DNA from: Planococcus circulans
GTDB taxonomy: Bacteria > Bacillota > Bacilli > Bacillales_A > Planococcaceae
DNA: 64,000 bases
Direction of reading: 5' to 3'
Assembly: GCF_020023385.1 (NCBI RefSeq)
Contig: NZ_JAIQCL010000001.1
Location: forward strand, 248,001 to 312,000
Shown: piece by piece, positions 51,218-61,800 of the stretch
How positions within the stretch are numbered: position 1 is the first letter of the stretch
Layout of the letters: every line of letters starts with the position of its first letter
Notes under the pieces: generated by a model
Told to the model about the DNA's origin: nothing
What the model saw: only the letters and a program-made list of their open reading frames with translations
The model's database searches: none
Program-made: the position numbers and the translations under genes

Positions 51218-51997
51218 TTAGAACAGAGAACTTTTCGTTAAGAGAGATTTGACAGGTTCGAACGTCTTCCGATGGATTCTACACGGACCATGCTTTTCAA
51301 GCGCGGAAACATGCTCTTTTGTTCCATATCCGGCGTGTTTTTCGAAGCCGTATTGCGGATACTGGGCAGCATACTCTTCCATGATGGCATCCCTTCCTGT
51401 CTTCGCCAAAATTGAAGCGGCCGCAATGCTCAAGCTCTGGGCATCGCCTTTGATGATGGATTCACACGGCATCGGCAGATTCAGCATCATTGCGTCAGCC
51501 AGTACGATATCAGGTGCAGGGGATAGCGCTAAAGCAGCTGCAGCCATGGACCCTTTTGTGGCCTGATAGATATTCACACGGTCAATTTCTTCCGGAGGCT
51601 GTATATGGACTGAATAGCTGATGGCGATCCTTTTGATGATTTCCGCAAACTGGTCGCGTTTGGCTTTGCTCAATTGCTTGGAATCGTCCAAACCGATAAG
51701 GCTCGAGCAATCCTCGGGCAAGATGACAGCCGCCGTTACGACCGGACCAGCGAGCGGCCCTCTTCCCGCCTCGTCGATGCCAGCCACAAGATCGGTTTCC
51801 ACTGTCCTGAATGCTGCATCAAACAGCAGCTTTGAACTGTGATGTTCCATCAGCTTTTCCCGCAGCACTTGTTTCCGCTGCCAGGAAGCCAATAAAGTCT
51901 GGACGCTTTTACGTGAATCGCTTTTCAGCTCTTCCATCCACGGCTGCCATTCCACCAGTCCGTTCAGCTTATCTTTTATTTCATTCGTTGTTTGCAT
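51218..51997 (-). CDS. rnhB: Ribonuclease HII
   Basis: A 259-residue enzyme that cleaves RNA in RNA/DNA hybrids and single ribonucleotides in DNA. The catalytic DE pair is in LVAGIDEAGRGPLAGPV near residues 74-76, with GLDDSKQLS and the later Asp in IVLADAMMLNLP. The first 65 residues form the N-terminal extension usual in Bacillales RNase HII. It follows rbgA, with a terminator between them. Confidence 0.95.
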   Translation of the reverse strand: MQTTNEIKDKLNGLVEWQPWMEELKSDSRKSVQTLLASWQRKQVLREKLMEHHSSKLLFDAAFRTVETDLVAGIDEAGRGPLAGPVVTAAVILPEDCSSLIGLDDSKQLSKAKRDQFAEIIKRIAISYSVHIQPPEEIDRVNIYQATKGSMAAAALALSPAPDIVLADAMMLNLPMPCESIIKGDAQSLSIAAASILAKTGRDAIMEEYAAQYPQYGFEKHAGYGTKEHVSALEKHGPCRIHRKTFEPVKSLLTKSSLF

Positions 51998-52074
51998 CTC
52001 TTCAACTTCTTCCTTCGATGATTTGCCTTAACTCTATAGCTTATTTTCTGTATTGGCTTCGTTTCCTCCAGCCC

Positions 52075-52112
52075 AAAAAAGCTGCTCCTCAAAATATCGA
52101 GGAGCAGCTTTT
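52075..52112 (-). terminator. Intrinsic terminator after rbgA
   Basis: AAAAGCTGCTCCTC / GAGGAGCAGCTTTT on the minus strand followed by TTGGGC, about 20 bases after the rbgA stop. The stem is long and GC-rich. Confidence 0.8.
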
Positions 52113-52131
52113 TATCGAATGGAGCGAATCC

Positions 52132-52995
52132 TCACTCTTCTTCTATCATTTCATCTCTGTAATCGAACGTCACTTTGCCCAAATGCTGATTCCGGATATC
52201 CCGGACAATCACTTCGGCCGTTGTTTCATAGTCGACATCGCCATGCTGATCATAACAGCCGCGTTTTTTACCGATATGGTCAAAGGTGACGACGATTTCT
52301 TCATCGACGTGATCGATGCCGTATCTTTCCATCATGCGGTCCGGATAACGTTCTTCCAGGAACTTCAACGAATAGATGGCCAACTCCTGCATTTGGATGA
52401 CCGAGTCTTTGATTGCTCCCGTAACGGCTAATTTCAAGCCCGTTTCCGGGTCTTCAAACTTCGGCCATAAAATACCCGGCGTATCCAATAATTCAATTTC
52501 CTTGCCGACTTTGATCCATTGCTGCGCTTTCGTGACACCCGGCATATTCCCGGTCTTAGCCAGGCTCTTTTTCGATAAGCGGTTGATGAGCGTCGATTTC
52601 CCGACGTTCGGAATTCCGACAATCATAGCACGGATGGCACGGGGCTTGATGCCTTTGGCGATCATGCGATCCCATTTTTCTGTCAGTATTTCTTTTGATG
52701 CTTTTGTCACCAATTGCAGCCCTCTGCCTTCAAGGGAATTGATCGCTACTGCACGGGTACCTTGATCTTCAAAATATCGAATCCACTTTTTCGTTTCAAC
52801 TTCATCGGCCATGTCCATTTTGTTTAAAATAATGAGACGCGGTTTTTGCTGAATCACTTGATCGATCATCGGATTTCGTGAAGATAAAGGTAACCTGGCG
52901 TCAACAAGTTCAAAAATAATATCCACCAATTTCAGCTTTTCAGTAACTTGTCTCCGTGCTTTCGCCATGTGTCCAGGAAACCATTGTATCGTCAT
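52132..52995 (-). CDS. rbgA: Ribosome biogenesis GTPase RbgA (YlqF)
   Basis: A 287-residue circularly permuted GTPase required for late 50S assembly. The motif order is permuted: G4 (LNKMD) near residue 59 comes before G1 ([14 protein letters not shown] near 127-134) and G3 (DTPG). The N-terminal [15 protein letters not shown] is the family hallmark. ATG at 52995 is 11 bases after the lepB stop, so the two genes are co-transcribed. Confidence 0.96.
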   Translation of the reverse strand: MTIQWFPGHMAKARRQVTEKLKLVDIIFELVDARLPLSSRNPMIDQVIQQKPRLIILNKMDMADEVETKKWIRYFEDQGTRAVAINSLEGRGLQLVTKASKEILTEKWDRMIAKGIKPRAIRAMIVGIPNVGKSTLINRLSKKSLAKTGNMPGVTKAQQWIKVGKEIELLDTPGILWPKFEDPETGLKLAVTGAIKDSVIQMQELAIYSLKFLEERYPDRMMERYGIDHVDEEIVVTFDHIGKKRGCYDQHGDVDYETTAEVIVRDIRNQHLGKVTFDYRDEMIEEE

Positions 52996-53006
52996 AAAAC
53001 CACTCC

Positions 53007-53567
53007 TTATTTTACAATTCCCGCTTCAGGCAACGGCCAGAAAACGAAACTTGTGTCACCGATGACATCATCAGTCGGGACCAATCCGATATGGCGGCTG
53101 TCTTTGCTTGCGCGTCGATTATCGCCCATGACAAAAACAGAACCTTCCGGTATGATGCTTTCTCCTCCGGTAACATCCTCCAAAACAAAGTCTTCAGTCA
53201 GAGTACCGGTGATTCCTTGCTTATAGATATCCAGATAAGGTTCTTCCACTGCTTCTCCATTTATATATAACTGATCGTCTTCATAGGCTACATGATCTCC
53301 CGGCAAGCCGATGATCCGCTTGATATAATCTTTTTGCTCCGGCGCATGAAAAACGATGATGTCGAAACGGTCAGGTTCGCCGACTGAATAACCGATCTTG
53401 TTGACGATCATGCGGTCCCCATGCTCCAAAGTCGGCATCATCGACTCTCCATCTACGACAATCGGCGTGAATAAAAAGAAACGGATAATTGCTGCTAAAC
53501 CGAAGGCGATCAATAGAGCTTTGGACCATTCCCACATTTCATTCTTCTTCTTCACTTCAGTCTCCAT
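53007..53567 (-). CDS. lepB: Type I signal peptidase
   Basis: A 186-residue membrane protease that removes signal peptides on the outer face. One N-terminal membrane segment (about 14-36) is followed by the catalytic Ser42 in GESMMPTL and the general base Lys83 in [11 protein letters not shown]; the [13 protein letters not shown] box E is also intact. ATG at 53567 follows GGGAGGAAC. It lies between rplS and rbgA, as in Listeria; in B. subtilis the main SipS is elsewhere. Confidence 0.95.
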   Translation of the reverse strand: METEVKKKNEMWEWSKALLIAFGLAAIIRFFLFTPIVVDGESMMPTLEHGDRMIVNKIGYSVGEPDRFDIIVFHAPEQKDYIKRIIGLPGDHVAYEDDQLYINGEAVEEPYLDIYKQGITGTLTEDFVLEDVTGGESIIPEGSVFVMGDNRRASKDSRHIGLVPTDDVIGDTSFVFWPLPEAGIVK

Positions 53568-53620
53568 GCGTGTTCCTCCCTATACTTACTGCTTTAATTG
53601 TACAAGGAAATAAGCTTTTT

Positions 53621-53651
53621 AGCAAAAAGAAAGAGGGCGCAAGCGCCCTCT
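53621..53651 (-). terminator. Intrinsic terminator after rplS
   Basis: AGAGGGCGC / GCGCCCTCT with a 2-4 base loop then TTCTTTTTG on the minus strand, 16 bases after the rplS stop. Confidence 0.85.
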
Positions 53652-53666
53652 CTCATTAATGCGATC

Positions 53667-54011
53667 TTATCGAATTTCTTTGATACGAGCTGCTTTACCG
53701 CGTAGGTCACGCAAGTAATACAATTTCGCACGGCGTACTTTACCACGACGGGTAACTTCAAGCTGTGCAATTTTTGGTGTGTGTACAGGGAATGTACGCT
53801 CAACACCAACACCGTAAGAGATTTTGCGAACAGTGAATGATTCACTGATCCCGCCTCCGCGACGGCTGATGACTACTCCTTCGTATACCTGAATACGTTC
53901 GCGTGTACCCTCGACAACTTTAACGTGGACGCGGACAGTATCTCCAGGACGGAACGTTGGAAGATCCGTACGAAGCTGTTCTTTAGTGATTTCTGTAATA
54001 ATGTTTTGCAT
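53667..54011 (-). CDS. rplS: Ribosomal protein L19
   Basis: A 114-residue 50S protein at the subunit interface, starting [16 protein letters not shown] and ending [16 protein letters not shown], the family's normal length. AGGAGAG precedes the ATG at 54011. It is expressed from its own promoter with a conserved-looking leader, so it can be made apart from the rpsP-trmD genes upstream. Confidence 0.97.
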   Translation of the reverse strand: MQNIITEITKEQLRTDLPTFRPGDTVRVHVKVVEGTRERIQVYEGVVISRRGGGISESFTVRKISYGVGVERTFPVHTPKIAQLEVTRRGKVRRAKLYYLRDLRGKAARIKEIR

Positions 54012-54098
54012 TATTTTTCTCTCCTTCTACAGATGCTCTTACACCCAAATGAACTGTTGCAGCGGAACATCGTGATCCTGTACTTCACATAAAAGTAC
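54012..54098 (-). ncRNA. L19 leader
   Basis: The leader contains ACTGTACTTT / GAAGTACAG pairing and the block TGTTCCGCTGCAACAGTT with GGGTGTAAGAGC, which resembles the Bacillales ribosomal protein L19 leader family (Rfam). It probably mediates feedback by L19. The assignment rests on remembered features and not on a covariance search. Confidence 0.65.
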
Positions 54099-54105
54099 AG
54101 TGTCC

Positions 54106-54134
54106 ATAATACCACTAAACAATTGCTTGCGCAA
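54106..54134 (-). promoter_or_regulatory. Sigma-A promoter of rplS
   Basis: TTGCGC, a 17-base spacer and TATTAT with TGG extension on the minus strand (-10 at 54106-54111, -35 at 54129-54134), starting about 15 bases after the trmD stop. Confidence 0.7.
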
Positions 54135-54148
54135 GAGCAGTCTGCGAT

Positions 54149-54874
54149 CTATTTTTGTTTTTTCAGTTCAGCGATGATTTTCTTTTGCTTGTCGCTCAAT
54201 TCGATTTTGTCGAGCAGATCCGGGCGGCGCTCAAGCGTCCGTTTCAAGGTTTGTTCTTCGCGCCATTGATCGACTTTGCCATGATTGCCGGAAGTCAGCA
54301 CGTCCGGCACCTTCCAGCCTCTGAATTCAGCCGGACGCGTGTATTGAGGGTGTTCCAGCATGCCTGTAGAGAATGAGTCGCGAACTGGCGAGTCAGCGTT
54401 TCCCAGCACCCCCGGAAGCAGTCTGACGACACTGTCGATGACAGTCATGGCTGCAAGCTCTCCACCGGTCAGCACAAAATCGCCAATGGAAATTTCGTCC
54501 GTGACCAAATGTTCCCGGATTCGTTCATCGTAGCCTTCATAATGGCCGCAGATAAACACCAATTCCTGTTCAGCTGCCAGCTCTTCCGCTTTTTGCTGGG
54601 TAAAGCGTTCGCCTTGCGGACACATCAGGATGACGCGCGGCTTGCTTTCTTGCACCAGGCTTTCAACAGCATTAAAAATAGGTTCAGGCTTTAGCACCAT
54701 ACCGGCGCCGCCGCCGAAAGGGTAATCATCTACTTGGCGCTTATTATCGGCAAACTCTCGAATGTCCACGACATTCAGGCTGACTGCACCTTTTTCCTGT
54801 GCTTTTTTCATGATCGAGTGCTGGAAGACCCCTTCAAACATGGGGGGAAACAGCGATAGGACATTTATATTCAT
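54149..54874 (-). CDS. trmD: tRNA (guanine-37-N1)-methyltransferase
   Basis: A 241-residue SPOUT-class enzyme that makes m1G37 and prevents frameshifting. The trefoil knot region shows [28 protein letters not shown], and LTGGELAAM. The ATG at 54874 shares bases with the rimM stop (TGATG); a TTG one codon earlier is possible. It follows rimM, matching the rpsP-rimM-trmD-rplS order of most bacteria. Confidence 0.96.
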   Translation of the reverse strand: MNINVLSLFPPMFEGVFQHSIMKKAQEKGAVSLNVVDIREFADNKRQVDDYPFGGGAGMVLKPEPIFNAVESLVQESKPRVILMCPQGERFTQQKAEELAAEQELVFICGHYEGYDERIREHLVTDEISIGDFVLTGGELAAMTVIDSVVRLLPGVLGNADSPVRDSFSTGMLEHPQYTRPAEFRGWKVPDVLTSGNHGKVDQWREEQTLKRTLERRPDLLDKIELSDKQKKIIAELKKQK

Positions 54875-55389
54875 CAAGACAACAAACCTTCCATGACTTC
54901 GATGGTCACTTTCTTTTCATCTATGTCAATTTCTTTGACGATGTCTTCGATATATGGAATATAATGCTTCTTCCCAGTTTTCGGCGTGACTTCCCAGACA
55001 TCATTGGCGCCCGTTTCCAAAATTTCACTGATGGTTCCGAGTTCCTGTCCTTCTGTCGTGAAAACCGTACACCCTAAAATTTCGTGATGGTAGAATGCAT
55101 TGTCTTCGAGTTCGGTTAAATCATGTTCAGCAATCTTCAGATAGGACTCTTTGAACGGCTCCACGTCATTGATATTCGGATAGCCTTCAAAAGTCACCAA
55201 TTCGAAGTTCTTATGCTGGCGGTGGCTGGCGATCTTCACCATGATCGGCTTTTTTGCATCCGGTGTAAAAAGTCCAAGTTTTGAACCAACCGCAAAACGT
55301 TCTTCCGGAAAATCGGTACGGGACAAAACGCGCACTTCTCCACGAATTCCATGGGTATTGACAATTTTTCCTACATTAAACCATTGCAC
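54874..55389 (-). CDS. rimM: 16S rRNA processing protein RimM
   Basis: A 171-residue 30S maturation factor with an N-terminal RimM domain ([19 protein letters not shown]) and C-terminal PRC barrel ([17 protein letters not shown]). The start is GTG at 55389, with GAAGGA 9 bases upstream. The reading frame is open for 88 more codons through the khpA gene and terminator, but that part has no family similarity and is not used. A terminator precedes it, and no promoter is clear, so expression probably depends on read-through from rpsP-khpA. Confidence 0.93.
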   Translation of the reverse strand: MQWFNVGKIVNTHGIRGEVRVLSRTDFPEERFAVGSKLGLFTPDAKKPIMVKIASHRQHKNFELVTFEGYPNINDVEPFKESYLKIAEHDLTELEDNAFYHHEILGCTVFTTEGQELGTISEILETGANDVWEVTPKTGKKHYIPYIEDIVKEIDIDEKKVTIEVMEGLLS

Positions 55390-55419
55390 AAGCAAACATC
55401 CTTCCGGTGCTATTTTTCT

Positions 55420-55453
55420 GAAAAAAAAAGAAGGAACCTGGGCTCCTTCTTTT
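55420..55453 (-). terminator. Intrinsic terminator after khpA
   Basis: AAAGAAGGAGCC / GGTTCCTTCTTT on the minus strand followed by more T residues, immediately after the khpA stop. In B. subtilis ylqD lies between khpA and rimM; here this terminator takes its place. Confidence 0.85.
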
Positions 55454-55456
55454 TCC

Positions 55457-55690
55457 TTAATCCACAATATCGAGGTAAGTTTTCTTCTTATGATAACCAC
55501 CTGCTGCTGAGTACACAATTGAACGGACAGCTTTCGCCACACGTCCCTGCTTTCCGATGACTTTCCCTGTATCCTCAGGATGCACAGAAAGCTTGTAGAC
55601 AATTCGGCTTGCGTTTTCGTCGGTTTCGACACGAACTTCTTCCGGATAATCAACTAACGGTTTCACAATGGTCTCAATCAGCTGCTTCAT
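55457..55690 (-). CDS. khpA: KH-domain RNA-binding protein KhpA (YlqC)
   Basis: A 77-residue single-KH protein with the GxxG loop in [17 protein letters not shown] at about 43-59. KhpA partners with KhpB (Jag/EloR) in RNA binding and control of cell elongation in Firmicutes. It lies 13 bases after rpsP, and is terminated before rimM. Confidence 0.92.
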   Translation of the reverse strand: MKQLIETIVKPLVDYPEEVRVETDENASRIVYKLSVHPEDTGKVIGKQGRVAKAVRSIVYSAAGGYHKKKTYLDIVD

Positions 55691-55703
55691 AAGAAAATCT
55701 CCC

Positions 55704-55976
55704 TTACTTGCTTAATTTTTCGTTATGGAATTTCTCCATAATGCCTTTTTGAGAAAACAAGTTGCGTACAGTATCAGATGGTTTTGCACCATCATGAAGC
55801 CATTTCAACACTAGTTCTTCGTCGATCTTAACTTCAGCTGGAACTGTCAGCGGGTTGTAAGTACCTACTGTCTGGATTTGACGGCCGTCACGTGGAGCAC
55901 GTGAGTCAGCTACTACAATACGGTAAAAAGGAGATTTCTTAGCTCCCATACGTTTCAAGCGAATTTTTACTGCCAT
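55704..55976 (-). CDS. rpsP: Ribosomal protein S16
   Basis: A 90-residue 30S protein, [30 protein letters not shown] in two parts, normal length. GGAGGTGC precedes the ATG at 55976, and a promoter with an extended -10 lies 40 bases upstream. It heads the rpsP-khpA-(rimM-trmD) transcript. Confidence 0.97.
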   Translation of the reverse strand: MAVKIRLKRMGAKKSPFYRIVVADSRAPRDGRQIQTVGTYNPLTVPAEVKIDEELVLKWLHDGAKPSDTVRNLFSQKGIMEKFHNEKLSK

Positions 55977-56014
55977 TTCTTAAAGCACCTCCGAATAGTT
56001 TCACACAAGATATT

Positions 56015-56043
56015 ATATTAGCAAGCTTTAAATAGTTTGTAAA
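56015..56043 (-). promoter_or_regulatory. Sigma-A promoter of rpsP
   Basis: TTTACA, a 17-base spacer and TAATAT with TGC extension on the minus strand (-10 at 56015-56020, -35 at 56038-56043), located in the short ffh-rpsP gap. Confidence 0.7.
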
Positions 56044-56069
56044 GTATTTTTTCTTAACACCTTAAAATT

Positions 56070-57428
56070 TTACTTGAAAAGTGAGTCCAGGCCTGACATT
56101 CCCATTTTCTTTTTGCCTTTTTTCGTGTTCATGCCAGACATTTGTTTCATCATTTTCTTCATATCCTCGAACTGTTTCAAGAGTCGGTTGACATCTTGAA
56201 TCGATGTTCCTGAACCTTTGGCAATCCGTTTTTTGCGGTTTGCATTGATGATTTCGGGTGTCGTTTTCTCTTTTTTCGTCATCGAGTAGATAATGGCTTC
56301 CACACGATCCATCTGGCCTTCATCCACTTTAGCGTTTTCGAGCCCCTTGATTTTATTGGCGCCAGGGAGCATTTTCAAAATTTCATCCAATGGCCCCATT
56401 TGTTTGACCTGCGACATCTGTTCCAGGAAATCATCAAAAGTAAACGTGGAAGTTCTGAACTTCTCTTCCAACTCTTTCGCTTTTTCTTCATCGACGCTCG
56501 ACTGCGCTTTTTCAATCAGCGACAGCATATCCCCCATGCCAAGGATGCGTGAAGCCATGCGTTCCGGATGGAAAGCTTCAAGCGCGTCCATTTTTTCGCC
56601 CATCCCGACAAATTTAATCGGTTTTTGGGTGACAGAGCGGATTGACAGCGCCGCACCGCCTCGAGTATCACCATCCAGTTTCGTCAGAACGACACCCGAA
56701 ATTCCGATGGCTTCATCAAAGCTCTGTGCCACATTGACAGCATCCTGTCCGGTCATGGAATCAACTACCAGGAAAATCTCATCCGGCTCTTTAAGGGCAC
56801 GGATATCCTTCAATTCCTGCATCAATGCCTCATCAACATGCAGACGGCCTGCAGTATCGATGATGACCGTATCCAAATGCTCTGTTTTTGCGTGTTCAAT
56901 CGCCTGACGGGCAATTTCCACAGGAGACAGTTCTGTCCCTTTGGAGAAAACCGGCAAGGACAGTTGTTTGCCGATCGTCTCAAGCTGCTGGATTGCTGCC
57001 GGACGATAGACATCGGCCGCCACCAATAACGGCTTGCGATTGTGTTTTCTGCGCAGCAGGTTGGCAAGTTTCCCTGTAGTGGTCGTTTTACCGGCCCCCT
57101 GCAGACCGACCATCATGATGACAGTCGGCTGTTTTGAGGAAAACTCGATTTTCCGCTCTTCGCCGCCCATCAATTCGGTCAGTTCATCTTTTACGATTTT
57201 AACGACCTGCTGGCCTGGCGTCAGGCTATCCATGACGTCCTGGCCAATTGCCCGTTCACTGACTTTCTTGACGAATTCCTTAACGACTTTCAAGTTGACA
57301 TCCGCTTCGATTAAGGCAAAACGAACTTCACGCATCATTTCCTTAACGTCTGCTTCGTTGACTTTTCCTTTACCTTTGATCTTTGTCATGGTGCCTTGCA
57401 GGCGTTCGGATAATCCTTCAAATGCCAT
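56070..57428 (-). CDS. ffh: Signal recognition particle protein Ffh
   Basis: A 452-residue GTPase that binds signal sequences and SRP RNA. N and G domains (GLQGAGKTTTTGKLA near 105-118, DTAGRLHVDE, TKLDGDTRGGAALS) are followed by the methionine-rich M domain (MKKMMKQMSGMNTKKGKKKMG). ATG at 57428 follows GGAGGCGG. It is preceded by ylxM and ftsY in the order usual for Firmicutes. Confidence 0.97.
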   Translation of the reverse strand: MAFEGLSERLQGTMTKIKGKGKVNEADVKEMMREVRFALIEADVNLKVVKEFVKKVSERAIGQDVMDSLTPGQQVVKIVKDELTELMGGEERKIEFSSKQPTVIMMVGLQGAGKTTTTGKLANLLRRKHNRKPLLVAADVYRPAAIQQLETIGKQLSLPVFSKGTELSPVEIARQAIEHAKTEHLDTVIIDTAGRLHVDEALMQELKDIRALKEPDEIFLVVDSMTGQDAVNVAQSFDEAIGISGVVLTKLDGDTRGGAALSIRSVTQKPIKFVGMGEKMDALEAFHPERMASRILGMGDMLSLIEKAQSSVDEEKAKELEEKFRTSTFTFDDFLEQMSQVKQMGPLDEILKMLPGANKIKGLENAKVDEGQMDRVEAIIYSMTKKEKTTPEIINANRKKRIAKGSGTSIQDVNRLLKQFEDMKKMMKQMSGMNTKKGKKKMGMSGLDSLFK

Positions 57429-57440
57429 TCTTTCCGCCTC

Positions 57441-57767
57441 CTAGTCCCATTCCTTCAGTTCGCCCAGAAATTGCTGGACGCGCTCTTCTGTGAATGGCTG
57501 TTTTTCAAATGACGAAACCAATTGCTGCCGTTTTTGAAATTTCTCAAACAACTGCAATTTGCGCTCATATTCTTCCAGCATCGCTTCCGTCCGCCGAATA
57601 TTGTCATAGACGGCCTGACGGGTGATGTTGTATTCTTCAGCAATTTCACCCAGTGAATGGTCATCTAAATAATACAGCATCATATAGCTCCGCTGTTTAG
57701 GTGTCAGTAGCTCCTGATAGAAATCAAACAAATAATTCATGCGGGTTGTTTTTTCCAGTCCCATCAT
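57441..57767 (-). CDS. ylxM: UPF0122 helix-turn-helix protein YlxM
   Basis: A 108-residue protein with a sigma-like helix-turn-helix ([38 protein letters not shown], split in helices at about 18-55). YlxM stimulates SRP GTPase activity in streptococci, which fits its place just before ffh. The ATG at 57767 follows GGGGTGAG; the next ATG codon (57764) is equally close. It lies 12 bases before the ffh start. Confidence 0.9.
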   Translation of the reverse strand: MMGLEKTTRMNYLFDFYQELLTPKQRSYMMLYYLDDHSLGEIAEEYNITRQAVYDNIRRTEAMLEEYERKLQLFEKFQKRQQLVSSFEKQPFTEERVQQFLGELKEWD

Positions 57768-57831
57768 TGACGCTCACCCCATTCATACTACTGCTTAGAA
57801 TACTGAAAATCCGAATAGCTGTCAAGTAATT

Positions 57832-58848
57832 TTACTTGTCTGCTTCAGCATCTTCCAGTTGCTGCTCTTTATCCAATCCTTCAGCAAATAAACCATAGAC
57901 ATATTTTTGTGCATCGAACGGCTGGAGGTCATCCAGCTTTTCGCCAAGCCCGACATATTTCACCGGAATCTTCAACTTATTGCGGATGGCCAGTACGATG
58001 CCGCCTTTTGCCGTTCCGTCCAGTTTCGTCAGGACGATGCCTGTAACGTCTGTCACTTCCTTGAACATCTGTGCCTGAATCATCGCATTTTGGCCGGTCG
58101 TGGCATCAAGAGCCAACAGGACCTCGTGAGGCGCTCCTGGTATTTCACGTGAAATGACACGGTGCACTTTCTGCAGTTCATTCATCAGGTTGACTTTGTT
58201 CTGCAGACGCCCTGCTGTATCGCAGATCAGCACATCCACTCCACGGGATTTGGCCGAACGGACAGCGTCATACATGACTGCCGCAGGGTCTGACCCTTCG
58301 CTTTGCTTGATGACATCGACGCCTACACGCTGGCCCCAGACATCCAATTGCTCAATGGCTCCGGCCCGGAATGTATCACCAGCAGCAAGCATGACGGTTT
58401 TGCCTTCACTCTTGAATCGATGAGCCATTTTACCGATAGTCGTCGTTTTGCCGACACCGTTGACACCGACCATCAAAATCACTGTCAGTCCATCAACAAA
58501 ATTGATTTCATTGGTTTCCGCTTCGCCAGCCTCATAAATATCCACCAGTTTTTCAGAAATGACGGATTGGACATTGGACGTGTCCCGTACATTTTTTCGT
58601 TGCACTTCAAAACGCAATTCATCCATCAATTCGATGACCGTTTCGAAACCGACATCTGCCTGCAACAGGATCTCTTCCAATTCCTCGAAAAAGTCTTCAT
58701 CGACTTTGCGGTATTTTGCTACCAGATCATTGATCTTCGATGTAAAGCCGGTACGGGTTTTGGCTAACCCTTCTTTGTATTTTTCAGTTGATTCTTCAGC
58801 CTCGGTGTTTCCGGCAAATTTATCTTTTAATTTTTTAAAGAAACTCAC
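57832..58848 (-). CDS. ftsY: Signal recognition particle receptor FtsY
   Basis: A 338-residue membrane-associated GTPase that docks the SRP. A short acidic/charged N-terminus (about 1-35) precedes the NG domain with GVNGVGKTTTIGKMA near 128-142, DTAGRLQNKVNL and TKLDGTAKGGIVLA. The start is GTG at 58848 with GAGGAG about 9 bases upstream. It is 15 bases after smc, in the order rnc-smc-ftsY. Confidence 0.96.
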   Translation of the reverse strand: MSFFKKLKDKFAGNTEAEESTEKYKEGLAKTRTGFTSKINDLVAKYRKVDEDFFEELEEILLQADVGFETVIELMDELRFEVQRKNVRDTSNVQSVISEKLVDIYEAGEAETNEINFVDGLTVILMVGVNGVGKTTTIGKMAHRFKSEGKTVMLAAGDTFRAGAIEQLDVWGQRVGVDVIKQSEGSDPAAVMYDAVRSAKSRGVDVLICDTAGRLQNKVNLMNELQKVHRVISREIPGAPHEVLLALDATTGQNAMIQAQMFKEVTDVTGIVLTKLDGTAKGGIVLAIRNKLKIPVKYVGLGEKLDDLQPFDAQKYVYGLFAEGLDKEQQLEDAEADK

Positions 58849-58863
58849 GTGACCACTCCTCTT

Positions 58864-61800
58864 TTAAATTTTCTCTTCAAGTTTAACAGACACCAATTTC
58901 GAAATCCCGGATTCCTGCATCGTAATGCCGTACAGGACGTCTGCCCCTTCCATCGTTCCTTTGCGGTGTGTAATGACGATGAATTGCGTATCTTCACTGA
59001 ATTTCTTCAGGTATTGACTGTAACGCACGACATTTGATTCATCAAGCGCTGCCTCTACTTCATCGAGCACACAGAACGGCACAGGACGCACATTCAAAAT
59101 CGCAAACAACAGGGCGATGGCAGTCAATGCGCGCTCTCCGCCTGACAGCAAACTTAAGTTCTGCAGCTTCTTGCCAGGCGGCTGGGCGATGATTTCAACA
59201 CCTGTCAACAGCATATCCTTGGGATCGGTCAATACCAGGTCGGCAGAGCCCCCACCGAACAGCTCTTTAAAGACACGTTGGAATTGTATCCGGATAGCAT
59301 GGAAGGTATCGTCGAAGCGACTGGTCATTTCCCCGTCCATCTCCCGGATCAAAGTACGCAAAGTGTCTTTTGCTTCGTTCAGATCATTGCGCTGCTCGGT
59401 CAAAAAGGCATGGCGATCGGAGACATGGTCGAATTCCTCGATGGCTCCGATATGGACAGGTCCCAACTCTTCTATGGACTGCTTCAACAGCTTCACTTTT
59501 CTGCGGACAGCTGCCTCTTCGTCCATCATCTCAAACTGCTTCGCCTGTTCGAGCGTCAACTGGTAATTGGTTTCGAGCTGGAGAATGAAACTGTGGATCT
59601 GGACGTCCAGTCGGGTCGATTTCACTTCACAGATCCGGATCGCTTCTACATATCCTTTGTAGATGCGCTGTTGTTCTTTCAGATCCTCTTCCAAACCGTT
59701 CAAACTATCCTGCTGCTCTGCCCGCTGTTCTTTCGTTTGGTTGATGGTTTGCTGGATCTGCATTTTTTTGGCAGACCAGGATTCGATTTCCTGAAGGATT
59801 TCTTCGTCAGAATAGACTTTCGCCGCTTCTTCCGATTGAATCCACTGCAGCTCTTTTTGATGCTCCTGCAGCTTACGGCTGCTTTTTTCCAGGCGTTCAA
59901 AAAGTTCAGCTTCACTGTTGGTCAACTGCAGGACGCGTTCTTTCGTCACGGCATGGAGCGATTTCTGCTCAGCTAATTTCTCCAGAACCTGATCGCGTGC
60001 CGATTCGTTCTGCTGCTTGAATAAAGTCAATTCGTCGATTTTCACCGTTATGGCGTTCAGTTCCCCGACAATATTTTCAAGCCGCACAGAAGCCGTTTCC
60101 TTGCGTTTGGTTATCTCTGTCAAATCATATTCTTTGTTTTTCTGTTCGGCTTCAAAAAGTTGGAAACGCTCGGAAGTGGTCTTTAGCACCGCTTCGATTT
60201 CACGCAGAATAATGGCATTTTCCGCTTCCATGTCCCGGTATTTTTCGCCTTCGGTCCGAAGAATCTGAATGGACTCTTCCACCGCTTTAACGTCGGCTTG
60301 TTCTTTCTGGATTGTTTTCTCCGCATTCAGGATCGTCTCTTTCAACTCTTCAGCCTGTACCAGCAATTGATCAAGCTCAGCTTTTCGTGAAAAGAATGAA
60401 GCTTGGGTTTTATTGGCACCCCCGGTCATTGATCCACCCGCGTTGACGATATCGCCTTCGAGTGTGACGACGCGGAACCGGTTGCCAGTCGCCTTGGCGA
60501 TGGCCGTTGCGCCTTTCAAGTCTTCAGCGATAATGACATTGCCCAAGAGATTTTCAATGATCATTCCGTATTGCGGATCGTACTCGACCAGTTCAAATGC
60601 CATATTGATGTAGGAAGGGTGCTGACTCACAGTGGCCAATGTATGCTCCGGAATCTTTCTGGCCTTCATGACAGTCATCGGCAGGAAAGTCGAGCGGCCG
60701 GCTCTTTTTTTACGCAGGAAATCAATCGCTTCCCGGGCATGCTGTTCATTTTCGGTGATGATGTGCTGGCTCGAAGCGCCTAAAGCCGTTTCAATCGCTT
60801 TGGCGTAATTTTTTTCCACCTTGGCAATTTCAGCGACGGCTCCTCTTATTCCTGTTAAATGACCTTTTTCCCGTGCAACCAATACTTCACGGACACCCTG
60901 GAAAAAACCGGAAAAATCAGCCTCCAGTTCCTGCAGCGTTTCAATCCGTGCGCCTAATTGCTTTTGTGACTGATATGCCTGGAACAGCATGGATTGCTTC
61001 TGGTCAAACGCCTGCTTCTGCACTTGGTAAGAAGCTTCATTGTCTTTATACTGTTGGCGCTTGTCTTCTAGCAGTGTCCGGATTTCCTGGACATTCGTTT
61101 CCGCTTGGGCTTTTTCTTTCTTCAGCTTTGATAATTCAGCTGTAAAGTCTGTCCGCTGCGATGCAATGCGTCCTGTTGATTCAGACAATTGCTGTGCCTG
61201 CAAACCGATATTTTTCAATTCATTTTTGACGGTGGCCTGTTCATTCATCAAGTCGATGTAAACCGACTTGCAATTTTCGATTTCATTGTCGATATCCGCC
61301 GGAGTCCGGTTCAGCTGTTCTTCAAGCACCTTGATAGCTGTCCGAACCGTTTGCTGCTCTGCTTTACGCTCTTCCAGCAAAGCCAGCTGTTCGCTGTGTT
61401 TTTTCTTGAGGAAATCGTTCTCCAGTTTTTCTGTAGCAAGATTATCCTGCAGCTGCTGTGCCTGGCGATAGGCATTGTTTTTTTTCTCCGACATCAGCAA
61501 CTTACGGCCCTGCCATTTCTCTGTCTCTGCACTGGCTTCAACAAGGGAATTTTGAGCCTGATCGATTTTACTGTCCAAATTCGACAGAGACTGGCGTGTT
61601 TTGGTGACTGTCCGTTCTTTTGTATTGATTTCCGCTGATAATTGCTGCTCTTTTCCTGAATGGCCTGCAGCGTCACGCGTCAACTGCTCCAGCTCCTGCT
61701 CCAGATTGCCCGCATCATAAGCCAATAAGGCGATATCGGTATCTTTCAGCTGCTCGTTCATATCCAGAAAATCCCTTGCCGTGGAAGCTTGAATCTGCAG

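Noticed and set aside
55390-55653. 88-codon N-terminal extension of RimM
   Set aside because: It runs through khpA and its terminator and has no RimM similarity; the GTG at 55389 has a proper ribosome site.
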